Shown: positions 42,083-54,344 of the stretch, piece by piece
How the letters are laid out: the number at the start of each line of letters is the position of its first letter
Position numbering within the stretch: the stretch's first letter is position 1
From: Orobanche coerulescens
Taxonomy: Eukaryota; Streptophyta; Magnoliopsida; Lamiales; Orobanchaceae
Direction of reading: 5' to 3'
Assembly (NCBI GenBank): GCA_033398695.1
Contig: CM065803.1
Coordinates: 44,321,501-44,385,500, forward strand
Length of the DNA stretch: 64,000 nucleotides
The notes under the pieces: model-generated
Told to the model about the DNA's origin: nothing
The model's database searches: none
The model's input: only the letters and a program-made list of their open reading frames with translations
Program-made: the position numbers and the translations under genes

Positions 42083-42988
42083 AATAACTTGTATTGTATT
42101 TGGTTGAGGGGACGTATTCTACATTGAAGCATTCTATTTGGGTGAGTTCTGTATAGCAATGCACTTTATTTGAATAAAGTTATGCTTGTCATAAGTAAAA
42201 TTAGAAATAATCTGTGAATTATCTCACCTTTATTAAAAGCAATCATAAACCACAATTCGAATTACAAATGGACTATTTTTTGAAAAATCAAATAATTTTT
42301 TACTCAAATTTCCTATGATCCCAAATTTTAAAGGCTGAACTTTTGCGCTGACATTATATTCGTCCATTTTTGATTGAGTATTTTATTCATGTTGTAGAAT
42401 CTAGAACTTATCTTGGTTTCTTATTCGGAATCACATAATGTATGCATTTAGTGAAAATGATCCGAGAAAATTATTGTTTAGCCCTTCATATCCTCTTTGC
42501 CTAATCCAAATTTATTATTTTCCTAGTTTACCCTATTGTGCCTTAATTCTATTTTGTTGGTAAATCGCATTATGAATTTTATGTTCCCTATATATCTTTT
42601 TCCTATATTTGAGCTTTAGAATAATCTTTGAAGGACAAAGAATAGTGTGGTGTTATAAGGGAATAAACTAAACTTGTTTTTATGAGGTGTGCTTATCAAA
42701 GTCAGCGCTTGAAGAAGTTTGGAGGAAACATTTATAAGTTCGTTTTGCATTTTGCAAAATAATATTGTTCATTACATGAAGGGATATAATGTAATAATTG
42801 AATAGAAGCAAAAAATCAAAAAGAAAACAAGGTTGTTGGATGTAATTTGAAATATTTTAAGCTTGTAGCAAATGTAAAGAAGCTCATTTTCATCTAGATG
42901 AAGTTGATTCAGGAAGTTTAATTCTAAATTGCTCAAGTTGAGTTACTTTATCCATATTTCTATACCACGTCCGAAGAGCCTACATTAA
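42083..42988. other. AT-rich spacer, possibly the relic's right LTR
   Basis: No coding frame and no clear terminal repeat. It follows the polypurine tract at 42069, so its first part should be the 3' LTR of the relic, but no matching left LTR could be aligned by eye. Confidence 0.4.
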
Positions 42989-44115
42989 TGTAACATCCCC
43001 AAGAAATCTCGGGAATGTAACAGTGCCGTGGACCCCTACATGGGACCCACCAGGTTAGGCAATCAACTTCACTCATCGACTCACGGAGTCGACGCAATAA
43101 CACCACATCACAAAGACGCAAAATAATAAAAATCCACCCGGTTAGACCGGTCAATCAAGCAACACAATATTCCAACAAAAACATGACGGACAACTCAATA
43201 CACTTTGCAAAAAAAATCAAAAGCCCCTAAGTACTCGAGTACGTCTATTAGTTCACAAGTTGGAAAACAACCATATTGAAATGGACAACGGAAAATAAAG
43301 AAACTCGCTTGCACATATCAACAATCCTGGCCAGCATCCTCGTACTGTCCCAATGCCCGCTCGTCCGGCTGAACATGACCTGAAATTCATAAAACGAATT
43401 TTCCCAAAAAGGGTCCCCAAAGGGGTTAGCAGTTATGCTAGTACAAGTAACCAAATGAACAACTTACACATTACACATATAGTCAAAGCATGCAATTCAG
43501 AAAACAACAATTTAAATACACATTTCCAGAAATGCCATAATCCAAAACACATTTGTGAAAATAAATCACAATTAACCGTCGATCCACCCCTCCGTAGACC
43601 CCTACCAAGACCCCGTCGAATCTAACCCATAGTGGTTAAAAGCAAAGCTCGTCGATCTACCCCTCCGTGGACCCCTACCGAGACCCCGTCAGATCTAACC
43701 CGTAGTGAGCATACACACGCACCCATCACTCATGCAATACTATCATGTTAAGAGTGTAAGTTCATAAGAGTACTTGCCTCGATTAAACAATGACGAAGAA
43801 CGGAAAAGATTACGACCGCGGTTGCGAGAAACCAAATACCGAACCTAGATGATTCGTCAAACACGATTTCAACAACTCGACAAAACAATGATAACGGAAA
43901 ACACCCAGAAACCCACCTACGATTCATGTAATTTCATATGACAAAATCGACGAGGGCGGACAACAACCCCAACTCTCTTGATTTTAAGAACGCACCGAAA
44001 ATCACCGAAATTTCATAGAAAACACATGAATACTACTCAGATTAATCATACCCATCATGGATAAATCAACAATGCGGAACGAAACGGACAAAAAAACCCC
44101 AAAACCCCCAAAATA
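42989..44115 (-). repeat. 3' LTR of the collapsed element, U3 missing
   Basis: It aligns with 44420-45520 through blocks such as AAGTACTCG, GTTCACAAGTTTGGAAAACA, CTCGTACTG, CTGAACA, GGGTCCCCAAAGGGGTTAGC and CACCCAGAAACCCACCTACG. Two units near 43578-43700 with CGATC(C/T)ACCCCTCCGT and GACCCCGTC(G/A) form its U5 minisatellite. Confidence 0.82.
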
Positions 44116-44184
44116 GATAAAAGGCGAAGCTTCTCTTTCGGCATTCCTTCGTCCGCGTCCACGTCCACGTCCGCCTCTCAACAT
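44116..44184 (-). pseudogene. gag N-terminal stub
   Basis: From the minus-strand ATG at 44184 the frame gives MLRGGRGRGRGRRNAEREAS, like the MLRGRGRPARGR start of the outer element's gag. The gene is cut after about 23 codons. The remaining frame to 44002 reads into LTR sequence. Confidence 0.75.
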
Positions 44185-44402
44185 ACTGTAAGCATAAATA
44201 CTCAATATACAGGAAACAATATCGTTCTAATGCTCAAGTATAAAGAGATACAACATGTAAAGGATGAGATAGAGTTTAGAAACTTACAACCACCGTTCGC
44301 ACGAAGACGCACGCAGTACAGTGATGTCATTCACGGCCGGTCACCTCAAAAGACGTATATGACCCCTATTTTAACCCAATGGCCAATATATCCATAATCT
44401 TA

Positions 44403-44414
44403 GCTCCGATACCA
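44403..44414 (-). other. Primer binding site of the collapsed element
   Basis: The minus strand reads TGGTATCGGAGC, one mismatch from the initiator Met tRNA complement. It lies five bases inside the LTR end TGTAACACCC at 44420, and is the same variant as the outer element's site at 6169-6181. Confidence 0.85.
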
Positions 44415-44419
44415 TATTC

Positions 44420-45595
44420 TGTAACACCCCCGATATATTCAGGAATATTACAGCGCCGTAAATCCTTTACATAAGGATTTACAAGGCTGGAGAATTGAAA
44501 AGACATTAACAGGTACCAACGTATACGATTTAACATACAAAACATGTCAGAAATCAAAAGTACCTAAGTACTCGCGAGTACTATCTATAAGTTCACAAGT
44601 TTGGAAAACAACACATCAAAATGGACAACGAAATATAAAGGGACTCAATTGCACACGTCAACATCCCCGACCAGCATTCTCGTACTGATCCAGTGCCCGC
44701 TCGACCGACTGAACACCACCTGAAATTCATAACAAGAATTTCCCCAAAACGGGTCCCCAAAGGGGTTAGCAATTACGCTAGTACAATTAATCAAGGCAAA
44801 CCATTCGCTTACACATTTCATAGTACATGCATCAAGTCATTTCGAAATCTAAAACCAGAAATGTCTTTTCCGGAAAATGAACAGTCAATAATCAATTTAC
44901 CTAGGACGGGGCAAAACTACTGGTCCTATTCGAGGCCTCTAAGGACCCTTCCGAACTGGCCAGTATCATAAAACAAATCACGCACAGGCATCGCCTAGGA
45001 CCAGGACGAAACCACTGATCCCATTCGAGGCCTCTAAGGACCCTCCTGAACTAGCTAGCGAACAAGCTCATGAATCTAGAGTGAAGTCACAGATTCCCCC
45101 GAGGCCCCGTCGGACCCTCCCAAGGTGAGCAAAACACATAATATACATCACCATTTCATGTTAAGCATAAATGTTTCCAAGAATACTTGCCTTGCGTAAT
45201 TAACGACGAAACGGAACGGAGAAACAACCACGATCGCTAGGAACCGACGAACCCGAACCTAATGATTCGAAGAATACAATCACAACCATTTCTAAATGAT
45301 TATGGAAATGGAATACACCCAGAAACCCACCTACGATTCATGTAAATTCGTACAAAAACAATGACGAGGGCGGATCGCAACTGAACCCTCTCGATTTCAC
45401 AGATACCACGAAACTTACATCGTAGGGAAAAAAAGAATACCACCAAGATTAATCATATACATCATGGATTAATCAACAATACGTAACGAATCGGACAAAA
45501 ACTCAAAACCCCCCAAATTTCTCAAATATAGGGTTCTATAGATTACCTTGGATTAAAGACGAAGAACACGAGTAGATGTTATTAATCTACACCAA
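44420..45595 (-). repeat. 5' LTR of the collapsed element, U3 missing
   Basis: It begins with the U5 end TGTAACACCCCCGATATATT on the plus strand. Three short units with GAGGCC(T/C) and GTCGGACCCTCC or CTAAGGACCCT(T/C)C near 44925, 45030 and 45095 form its minisatellite. It stops at about 45595. Confidence 0.8.
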
Positions 45596-46196
45596 GTCCG
45601 TATGTGGTATTGATATGATCTCGGAGTAGACTGACGTGATTCATCGTGGCATTGCGTAGCTCGAGGTATGTTATGTATTTTTCTTCTTAGTTCTTGTCTT
45701 TGGATGGACAATCGATTAACGTGTTGTTATTTGTTGATGTTATCCGATGGATCGAATTGGTCAGAGCTGGAACATTTCCGTATCGTGAGTTACGATGATG
45801 CTTTGAGAATCTTAGGTATTGCTTGAGGTACCGTATGGATGTTGTGTTTGAGTTTATTGATTAATCGAGATTACGAGATGTGAAATGGGATAATGGTTAT
45901 TTTGATGAGAATTATTACTAGTTTGGTAAAGTTACGGCGGTAAGATTACTTTGGTAATATTCTTACTTAGTATGTTCATTGGTACATAATTATTGACGTG
46001 ATATGATCGTTATAATTGTTGAGTATTATGTCTGACCCCGTCGTGGTCTTTCTTTTTATGTTCTTGGAATATCAAGCTTGTAGCGGCCATGAAGAGATGA
46101 GCTTCCCGGAGGATACCGACTATGGCATGTGTTTGTGAATCGAGTATTCTGATTTTATGTTGTATTCCGCTGCTAGAATATTCTTGGAATATCAAG
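45596..46196 (+). repeat. Duplicated LTR fragment left of the large-LTR element
   Basis: It begins GTCCGTATGTGGTATTGATA at 45597 and matches the start of blocks at 47067 and 53068. It ends after a TTCTTGGAATATCAAGCTTG repeat, where the 46197 block starts. The two blocks together give a tandem duplication of about 1.47 kb within the 5' LTR, probably by unequal recombination. Confidence 0.75.
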
Positions 46197-47993
46197 CTTG
46201 TTGCGGTCGTGTTCGAGAATATTCGTGAATTGCTTTGGTTAGGGCCTAGGAGCTCGTAGACAAAGGCAAGGAATTAGTAGCGGCTTCATCATCATCATGT
46301 CGGTATCGAGGCAAGTTATTATTTGCACAGTTTATAATAGTTAATGAATGATTTCGATTTCATTCGTTTATAATTCGTATAACAATGATTATAATTATGA
46401 ACAATGGAGATTTGGGATTGTACGTTGTTTTCAGATTTTGGGAATTTAAACCATAATGTATATGATTTACTTTTGTTATTGGTATACTTGGGTATCAAGG
46501 ATATATTGTGATATAGATGAAGATATGAAATATCTACAGTCCGTGACATTCTGAACCGTCGAGTATTGAGAATAATAGTTGGTGATGGTTTAGACATCGA
46601 GATTGCTCTCGAAGGACTCGAGGCAAGTATCTAATCATTTTTATCATTTTGTGTCGATCATATTGTGATACATTCGTGTATTTATTGTTGTCATGCATTT
46701 GTGTATTGTTGTTAATATGCATTTGTTCATTTTTGTCGTATGTCCACCATGTGTTGGTCCGATGGGATCATCATGGGAATCTATAGTTGTGTGTGCTGGA
46801 TCGTTGGACAGGTATTTCCACCATGCGTTGGTCCGACGGGATTATCATGGAAATCTATGCTGTGTGCGCCGGATTACCATGTGTTGTTGTTGTGCATATT
46901 CATATTATGGGTTATCCACCTCGTGTTGGTCTTTCAGGATCATCTTGGGATCTATGCTGTGTGCACTGGATCATCGGATTTCCATAAGTATACATTGTTG
47001 TTATTGATGTGAGCATATTGGCGTTGTCATACAAGTATGTATTTGTAGGTCTTGTGTTAGGACCATGTCCGTATGTGGTATTGATATGATCTCGGAGTAG
47101 AGTGACATGATTCATCGTGGCATTGCGTAGCTCGAGGTATGTTCTGTATTTTTCTTCTTGGTTTTTGTCTTTGGATGGACAATCGATTATCGTGTTGATA
47201 TTTGTTGATGTTATCCGATGGATCATATTGGTCAGAGCTGGTGCATTTCCATATCGCGAGTTATGATGATGCTTTGAGAATCTTGGGTATTGCTTGAGGT
47301 ACCATATGGATGTTATGTTTGAGTTTATCGATTAACCGAGATTACGAGATGTGAAATGAGAATTATTACGAGTTTGGTAAGGTTACGGCGGTAAGATTAC
47401 TTTGCTAATATTCTTACTTAGTATGTTCATTGGTACATATTTATTGACGTGATGTGATCGTTATCATTGTTGAGTATTATGGCTGACCCCGTCATGGGCT
47501 TTCTTTTTAGGTTCTTGGAATATCAAGCTTGTAGCGGTCGTGAAGAGATGAGCTTCCCGGTGGATACTGACTATGGCATGTGTTTGTGAATCGAGTATTC
47601 TGATTATATGTTGTATTCCGCTGCTAGAGTATTTTTAATTGTTTGTCCTTTCCGCTGCGTGAGTATTTTTATATGACCTTTCGATATCTGGTAACTTAAG
47701 TTATTTTGGAAAATCATTTCCTTAACTATCTTGTCGGTACTCGTAAGTGATGGCTTAGAGTACACTTTTGAAACTGTTGAGTTTTGGCATTTCGGGCCTT
47801 GTCCTTTCAAAAGAGATTTTTACAACGGTTTTGATAAACGGATTTTATAAAGTCTTCAAATGTTTTAAAAGATAGTACCGTCGTTAGCCTCTTGGGCATT
47901 TGTAAATATTTGTGAAATGTCTTTTATCCTTGTGGGTTCCATCTCGGGGCCCACAACGCTATAATATTCCTGGATGGCTCTGGGGGTGTTACA
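46197..47993 (+). repeat. 5' LTR of the large-LTR element, U3 missing
   Basis: It matches 52191-54015 of the 3' LTR, from TTGCGGTCGTGTTCGAGAAT to the end GGGGGTGTTACA. The palindrome cluster and TATA part of the LTR are absent here, so this copy has no promoter. Confidence 0.86.
46741..46990 (+). repeat. U5 minisatellite with GACGGG core, 5' copy
   Basis: Three units start near CCACCATGTGTTGGTCCGAT (46745), CCACCATGCGTTGGTCCGAC (46818) and CCACCTCGTGTTGGTCTTTC (46917). Each has GG(G/A)ATC(T/A)T and TG(T/C)GC(T/G)GGAT. Frames on both strands here (46693-47226) come from the repeat. Confidence 0.82.
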
Positions 47994-47998
47994 GAATA

Positions 47999-48010
47999 TC
48001 GTATCAGAGA
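47999..48010 (+). other. Primer binding site of the large-LTR element
   Basis: TCGTATCAGAGA is one mismatch from the Met-type TGGTATCAGAGA. It lies five bases after the LTR end TTACA. Confidence 0.8.
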
Positions 48011-50468
48011 TTAGGTTGAGAAAACCTAGGCAGTCGGGTCGAGTCGAGTCGTGCTTTTTTCGCGTCATTCGAGTTGTTGATTGACGAATTCTAGAGCCCT
48101 GGGTTTTTTTGTTCACTCGGGCTTGTGCGTTATGTGATTTACCAGTGTGGTACTGGGGTTGTTGTAAATTTTTCCAAATGGTATTAACGTGTTTCTTCGG
48201 ATAGAGATGTGTTGTGTTATCGAGTTGAACTAAGTTTGCAAAATGTGTGTTTTGAAAATATCTGTATCGAGTATTTTCTAGAGTTCAGACATGTGCAGTA
48301 TCACGGGGAATCGTCGGCTTCACGATCTGTAAGTATTTGGATTTTTGAATTGCATTGAGATTTATTGCCGTTCTAAGTTGATATGCTTTGAGATTCAACA
48401 GAATATTATGCGTTACAGTATGAGGTGACAGAGTTGGGACAGGATTGGTGATCATGAGAAGTTATGATTTTGGAAATCAATATGTCGGTTAAATTTTGGA
48501 ACGGTGTGCATTTGGGAGAAAGATTGTGGATTGGTGAGGAGAACATGTAGTCATGTTAATTCATTTTGAGATATATGAAACTGTTTTTGAGCATTTGAAA
48601 ATGATACTTTTCAAAATGAATGTTTTACGGATGTTTTACGAAAAATGATTTTGGGCCGAGACCCAATCGATTTTGAAATAGTTTTATAACTCAGGACTTG
48701 GGGTCCGAAAAGGGTTTTCTACTTTATGAACTTCTTGCAATGTGGAACGGGATTGGGCTGAGAACCTAATGTTTCTAAAGGGCTTTTCTGTTTTCAAAAC
48801 AAAACTCCCGAGATTTGCAAAACACTTTACCAATCATTTCTCTATTTTATTACTACTTTTCATGGTTTTGGTTTACTTGTTCAAACGAAACTTCTCGGGT
48901 AGTCTTTCGTTGTGTTTGATTTGTTGAGTATTCAATGTTTTATCATTGCATAGTTGAGGTGATCCAGGATGGTATAATGGTCGACGTTGCGAGTCATATG
49001 TGGAAAAAGGAGTTTTTATCGAAGTCTATATATTAAGATTCTGGAACTCTATCGTGTGGTTTTCCGATAAAATGTCAGTGGATTTGGTGACAAGCCGAAC
49101 TGGTATACATGAGTATGGGTGTGGTCAATCATTTTTGCATAATTCCATTTTACTTAATCGTGTGTATTCGAAAAGAATTGTTATCGAGAAATTGATGTAA
49201 ACAAGCCGATTTAATTTTTCGGAAATTGATTTCGTGGTCTTACGAAAATTTATGTTTTGAGTTCTGAAATTCTTGAAAGAATTTTTGAAAATTTATCTTC
49301 TTGATGAGACTATATGATTTCAAATTGGTTTTGAAAATGTGATTGATATACATACGAATTTAGTGCATAGTGCATATCATGGTGAAGTTATGAGTGTGAC
49401 TCACAAACTGGATAACACATCAATGGTACGATGAAAAGAGATACGAACTTTAGTATGGTAGTTTGGTTATCCATGGATGATCGGTTAATTGATCAGATAA
49501 GAGAAATATAATGTGTATTGTAGATTCATGTACAGAATATGATTTTGGAACTTTGGATTTTGTGAAACCGGGACATATGTGCTATGTGTCTCCATTGGTA
49601 TGGTAGTAGCGCGATTTTACCATAGTGATTTTTGAATGATTCCTTTGTAAGTGTGGATTTGGGGATGGTGACCCCAGGATGGTTGTTTTGAGTAATGATT
49701 GGTCGTTCCAACCCCATGTAGAATGGAGTATGTTCATCAGTTTGCGGCTTGTTGTTCATACGCCAAGGAGTATGTTCAACAGTCAGGTGTGTTTCTTTGA
49801 GATCCACTGTATGTGATTGGTGTAACGTTTTGAGAATTTTATTCGTCCGTATATCCATCTCTGTGGTTCTGTGTTGATCGTGTTGGAACTTTCCATGTGA
49901 GGGTATTCTCGATTATCGTTGATCATTCATTGGTGATATTGGAGCTTATCATGTTGATGATATACTCGATTGTGTTTTGACCTTCGGATTGGTCGTGTTG
50001 AAGTTTATCATGTCAATGGTATTCTCGGTTAATTTGTTGGTTGATCATTGTTAATGATTGTATGAACGTTCGGATTTTATGTCGATGTTTTGGTATTTGT
50101 GTCCTTGTTTTGGCAGTTGTTTCACAGATGTATCGTGTATTATTTGTTTTATCGGAATTGGGACTTGATTGTGCGACCAGGCATACAGGATTTGACACGG
50201 ATAGATTATTTCATCCGAAGATAATATATTGTGTTGAGACTCATGGAATTGTGATTGTAAGCATATTGAGACTTTACAGTGAAGTCACTTGCTAGTATCT
50301 GAGGAGATCATTGACTTTGCACATTTGTAAGTATACTATTTTGGTTATTCGGTAATGATAATGATTGATTGTTGTCGTGACGGTTTCGGGATATTTTGGT
50401 TGAATGGTTTGTTTTTTTATGACGGATTGCAAGTTTCGAGGACGAAACTTATTTTAACTGGTGTAGTA
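48011..50468 (+). other. Internal region of the large-LTR element, non-coding
   Basis: I find no gag, protease or polymerase motifs in any frame. Open frames are short (61-110 codons) and have no family signature. Near 49690-49800 units such as AGGAGTATGTTCA are repeated, and around 49880-50035 units with GTTGGAACTTTCCATGTGAG/GTTGAAGTTTATCATGTCAA recur three times. The 3' end keeps TTTCGAGGACGAAACTTATT (50434). Confidence 0.7.
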
Positions 50469-50700
50469 TGTAATATCATGAATTTCTACTACTGTTGTTT
50501 AATGTTATTTTATCCGAGTTATGTTATACAGCGTGGAATCTATACAGTATGGATAAAATAAATGAAGAAATGAGATGTCTGTGTTGGTATAATTGTCGTA
50601 CTTGGTCGACAATTGCATTTGAGGATATAGTGTGTCGTGTATAAATAGTCGTATATTGAGACGACGAGCAAGATCAGTGTAAATGGCTAAGTATAGAAGC

Positions 50701-51220
50701 CATAATGTACGTTATGCATATGAGCTTACGTACGTTAATTCCCAAAGGTTACGTACATTAACATTAGGTCGTTACGTACGTTAAAGTATGAGGTGATATA
50801 TAGTTGACTGATCAGAGAGGACCTTGTCAATTGTAGGAGCTTACGTATGCTAAGACACAGACGTAACGTACGTTACGTAGTGTACATAACGTACGTTATG
50901 AAGAGAATCGGACATGATCAGGCTATGACCGACAAGTGGGTCCCGTGGTCGGCAGCTTTCGACGCAGAACGTGTGCAGACGAGTCAATGTTGTGTATTAC
51001 GTACGTTATGGACTACCCATTACATACACTAAATGGATATATACTATAGCAAGTCAACGTATGTATTACGTGCGTTATGGCCTATGCATTACGTATGTAA
51101 TCGATCGAACGAATCAAGGCAATGAGTTTTGGAATGATGTTACGTACGCTATGAAGGACCTGTAGCGTACGTAAGGAGCATTACGTACGTAAATGTGGAT
51201 TGGCAATGTACGTAATGAGC
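50701..51220 (+). promoter_or_regulatory. TTACGTACGTAA palindrome cluster
   Basis: At least ten copies or near-copies. Perfect ones include ACGTAACGTACGTTACGT (50861-50878), CATAACGTACGTTATG (50885-50900) and TTACGTACGTAA (51181-51192); others are near 50726, 50758, 50771, 50842, 50998, 51067, 51140 and 51206. The cluster stops about 12 bp before the TATA motif. The 5' LTR copy lacks this part. Confidence 0.68.
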
Positions 51221-51228
51221 GCTGAAGA

Positions 51229-51238
51229 TTATAAATTA
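51229..51238 (+). promoter_or_regulatory. TATA box of the large LTR
   Basis: TTATAAATTA follows the palindrome cluster. The sequence after it (TCATTTCTTCACGAGAGAAA) looks like a transcribed leader and resembles the region downstream of the TATA box in the next element. Confidence 0.55.
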
Positions 51239-52736
51239 AGGTTCGGCCTTTCATTTCTTCACGAGAGAAAAACAATGCCTTCCTCCAAACTTCGTCCTTC
51301 TGAGTGTGTTAGTGAAAATAAGCCCCTTCTAACTTGGTTATAAGCTTGGAAACATGGATTTGAGACTTGGATATGAAGATATCAATGACTCTTGAGGTGT
51401 TTGATGGTGTTGTTCATATTCTTGAGGTATGTTGATGAACTCTACACCTTGAATTCAAATTTTTATGCTATTGTTGATGAATGATTCGTATGAAGATGAT
51501 TATGGTGTTGTTGTTATGATTCTTAAGGTTATATGAATTGTATGTTGAAGGATATGATGATATATGACTTGGATTATGAGTTGGATGATTTTCTACATGT
51601 TAAAGGGTATCGAATTATATTGTTTTGATGACTATGAACATGGTTTCGAATCACTTAGTGTTCTTGAGGAACTCTTGATAAATAGAACATAGCAAGACGA
51701 TCATATGTTGAATTATCGGTATTTTTAGATATGAAGATCGAATGTTCGATAAGTCATGTTGATTGTAGTGGTAGAATTCATATGTTCTTGATGAAATACG
51801 AATCATGATAACAATTTTGAATCCAGAAAGATTGTTATTGATCATCGAATATGATTTCCTTTACATTCATATCCGTAACCGAATTGTGGTTGTGAATTCG
51901 TAATTATTTGAGTTGGATTATTCGTACCTGTGTCTAATCGTGATATTGTGAAATCGTTAGGTTTGCTGATCGGTTATATTGATTGTTAATAACGATATCG
52001 GATTTCGGTTCGTATTATGAATATGAGTTCGTGATGGTTTGAGTTATACTATTTGGTTTTGTATATGCTCGAGGAATTGTTGAGCCGTTGAGTTTGATTG
52101 ATTGGTTATATCGGGAATTGATTATTATCGAATGTGTGTTAATTGATTACTCCAATAGGTTGTGATAATTGATCGTCGACTAGAAAAGTGTGTTGCGGTC
52201 GTGTTCGAGAATGTTCGTGAATTGCTTTGGTTAGGGCCGAGGAGCTCGTAGACGAAGGCAATGAATTAGTAGCGGCTTCATCATCGTTGTGTCGGTATCG
52301 AGGCAAGTTATTATTTGCACAGTTTATAATAGTTAATGAATGATTTCGATTTCATTCGTTTATAATTCGTATAGCAATGATTATAATTATGAACAATGGA
52401 GATTTGGGATTGTACGTTGTTTTCAGATTTTGGGAATTTAAACCGTAATGTATATGATTTACTTTTGTTATTGGTATACTTGGGTATCGAGGATACATTG
52501 TGATATAGACGAAGATATGAAATATCTACAGTTCGTGACATTCTGGACCGTAGAGTATTGAGAATAATGGTTGGTGATGGTTTAGACATCGAGATTGCTC
52601 TCGAAGGACTCGAGGCAAGTACTCTAATCATTTTTATCATTCTGTGCCGATCATATTGTGATACATTCGTGTATTTGTTGTTGTCAAGCATTTGTGTATT
52701 GTTGTTAATATGCATTTCTGCATTGTTGTCGTATGT

Positions 52737-52990
52737 CCACCATGTGTTGGTCCGACGGGATCATCATGGGAATCTATAGCTGTGTGCGCTGGATCGTTGG
52801 ACATGTATTTCCACCATGCGTTGGTCTGATGGGATCATCATGGAAATCCATGCTGTGTGCGCTGGATCACTAGATTACCATGTGTTGTTGTTGTTCATAT
52901 GTATATTATGGGTTATCCACCTCGTGTTGGTCTTTCAGGATCATATTGGGATCTATGCTGTGTGCGCTGGATCATCGGATTTCCTTAAGT
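52737..52990 (+). repeat. U5 minisatellite with GACGGG core, 3' copy
   Basis: Three units like those at 46741-46990: CCACCATGTGTTGGTCCGAC then GGGATCATCATGG, the second near 52812 and the third near 52917. The copy differs from the 5' LTR by scattered substitutions. Confidence 0.82.
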
Positions 52991-54015
52991 ATACATTGTT
53001 GTTATTGATGTGAGCATATTGGCGTTGTCATACGAGTATGCATTTGTAGGTCTTGTGTTAGGACCATGTCCGTATGTGGTATTGATCTGATCTCGGAGTA
53101 AACTGACGTGATTCGTCGTAGCATTGCGTAGCTCGAGGTATGTTATGTATTTTTCTTCTTGGTTCTTGTCTTTGGATGGACAATCGATTATCGTGTTGAT
53201 ATTTGTTGATGTTATCCGATGGATCGAATTGGTCAGAGCTGGTACATTTCCGTATCGCCAGTTATGATGATGCTTTGAGAATCTTAGGTATTGCTTGAGG
53301 TACCGTATGGATGTTATGTTTGAGTTTATTGATTAATCGAGATTACGAGATGTGAAATGGGATAATGATTATTTTGATGAGAATTATTACGAGTTTGGTA
53401 AAGTTACGGCGGTAAGATTACTTTGGTAATATTCTTACTTAGTATGTTCATTGGTACATAATTATTGACGTGATGTGATCGTTATCATTGTTGAGTATTA
53501 TGTCTGACCCCATCGTGGGCTTTCCTTTTATGTCCTTGGAATATCAAGCTTGTAGCGGTCATGAAGAGATGAGCTTCCCGGAGGATACTGGCTATGGCAT
53601 GTGTTTGTGAATTGAGTATTCTGATTATATATTATATTCCGCAGCTAGAGTATTTTTAATTATTTGTCCTTTCCACTGCGTGAGTATTTTTATATGACCT
53701 TTCGATATCTGGTAACTTAAGTTATTTTGGAATATCATTTTCTTAACTATCTTGTCGGTACTCGTAAGTGATGGCTTAGAGTACACTTTTGAAACTGTTG
53801 AGTTTTGGCATTTCGGGCCTTGTCCTTTCAAATGAGATTTTTACAACGGTTTTGATAAACGGATTTTATAAAGTCTTCAAATGTTTTAAAATATAGTATT
53901 GTCGTTAGCCTCTTGGGCATTTGTAAATGTTTGCGAAAATGTATTTTAGCCTTGTGGGTTCCATATCGGGGCCCACAACGCTGTAATATTCCTGGATGGC
54001 TCTGTGGGCATTACA

Positions 54016-54240
54016 GGACAGGACATTACAGACGTGATTGCTCACTTCCCTCCATGACGTGCTATGATTGTAGACGAGAAGGATATCTTGTAGTGTTCTG
54101 TGAAGAGGCTGCAAAATCTTCTGGAGCTCATACTTCGCATCCAGTTCATAGAGAGGCGAGTGTCCCTTAGATGCAACAAAGTGTTCAACCACCCCAGAAT
54201 TTCGGACGAGGTAGAGGCAGAGGACAGCACCATTGAAAAG
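54016..54240 (+). pseudogene. Gag zinc-knuckle remnant
   Basis: The frame gives GHYRRDCSLPSMTCYDCRRE, the end of one knuckle and CX2C of the next, then a VVFCEEAAKSS tail where the Gly-His pair has become GYL. It opens exactly at the LTR end of the inserted large-LTR element, so the first Cys pair is cut off. Confidence 0.78.
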
Positions 54241-54344
54241 AAGCATCGAGTGCTGGGTCCACTCCTCCACGCCTTTATGAGATAATAAGGGTAGACGATC
54301 AGAATGCAGCTATCGCATCAGGTACCGTTCAGATCCTTTCGCAA

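Larger units (their letters stand above)
42989..45595 (-). mobile_element. Collapsed Tekay-like element, minus strand
   Basis: Two direct repeats with LTR-end sequence TGTAACA(T/C)CCCC at 42989 and 44420 (U5 ends, minus orientation) flank only about 300 bp of internal DNA: a primer site, leader and the first codons of gag. The gag start is joined straight to a U3-less LTR at about 44115. A deletion from gag into the 3' LTR is the simplest cause. The 5' LTR is cut at about 45595 where plus-oriented LTR sequence of another element begins. Confidence 0.8.
45596..54015 (+). mobile_element. Large-LTR non-coding retrotransposon (LARD-like), plus strand
   Basis: A truncated, partly duplicated 5' LTR (to 47993), Met primer site, 2.46 kb of internal DNA with no gag-pol, the conserved pol tail motif TTTCGAGGACGAAACTTATT just before the 3' LTR, and a 3' LTR of about 3.55 kb (50469-54015). 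LTR ends TGTAA/TTACA and the tail motif place it with Tekay-like chromoviruses. Its right end lies inside a gag zinc-knuckle codon series of the next element, so it inserted there. The left target duplication is lost. Confidence 0.8.
50469..54015 (+). repeat. 3' LTR of the large-LTR element (about 3.55 kb)
   Basis: It starts TGTAATATCATGAATTTC and ends GGGCATTACA. From start to end it holds the ACGTACGT palindrome cluster, a TATA box, a non-coding part, the U5 minisatellite (52737-52990) and a repeat of the 47067-47993 block. Its length is at the upper end for plant LTRs. Small frames inside it are not genes. Confidence 0.85.

Noticed and set aside
48742..50561. Short ORFs in the large-LTR internal region as gag or env remnants
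   Set aside because: No zinc knuckle, protease or polymerase motif and no consistent frame; they fit chance in T-rich DNA.
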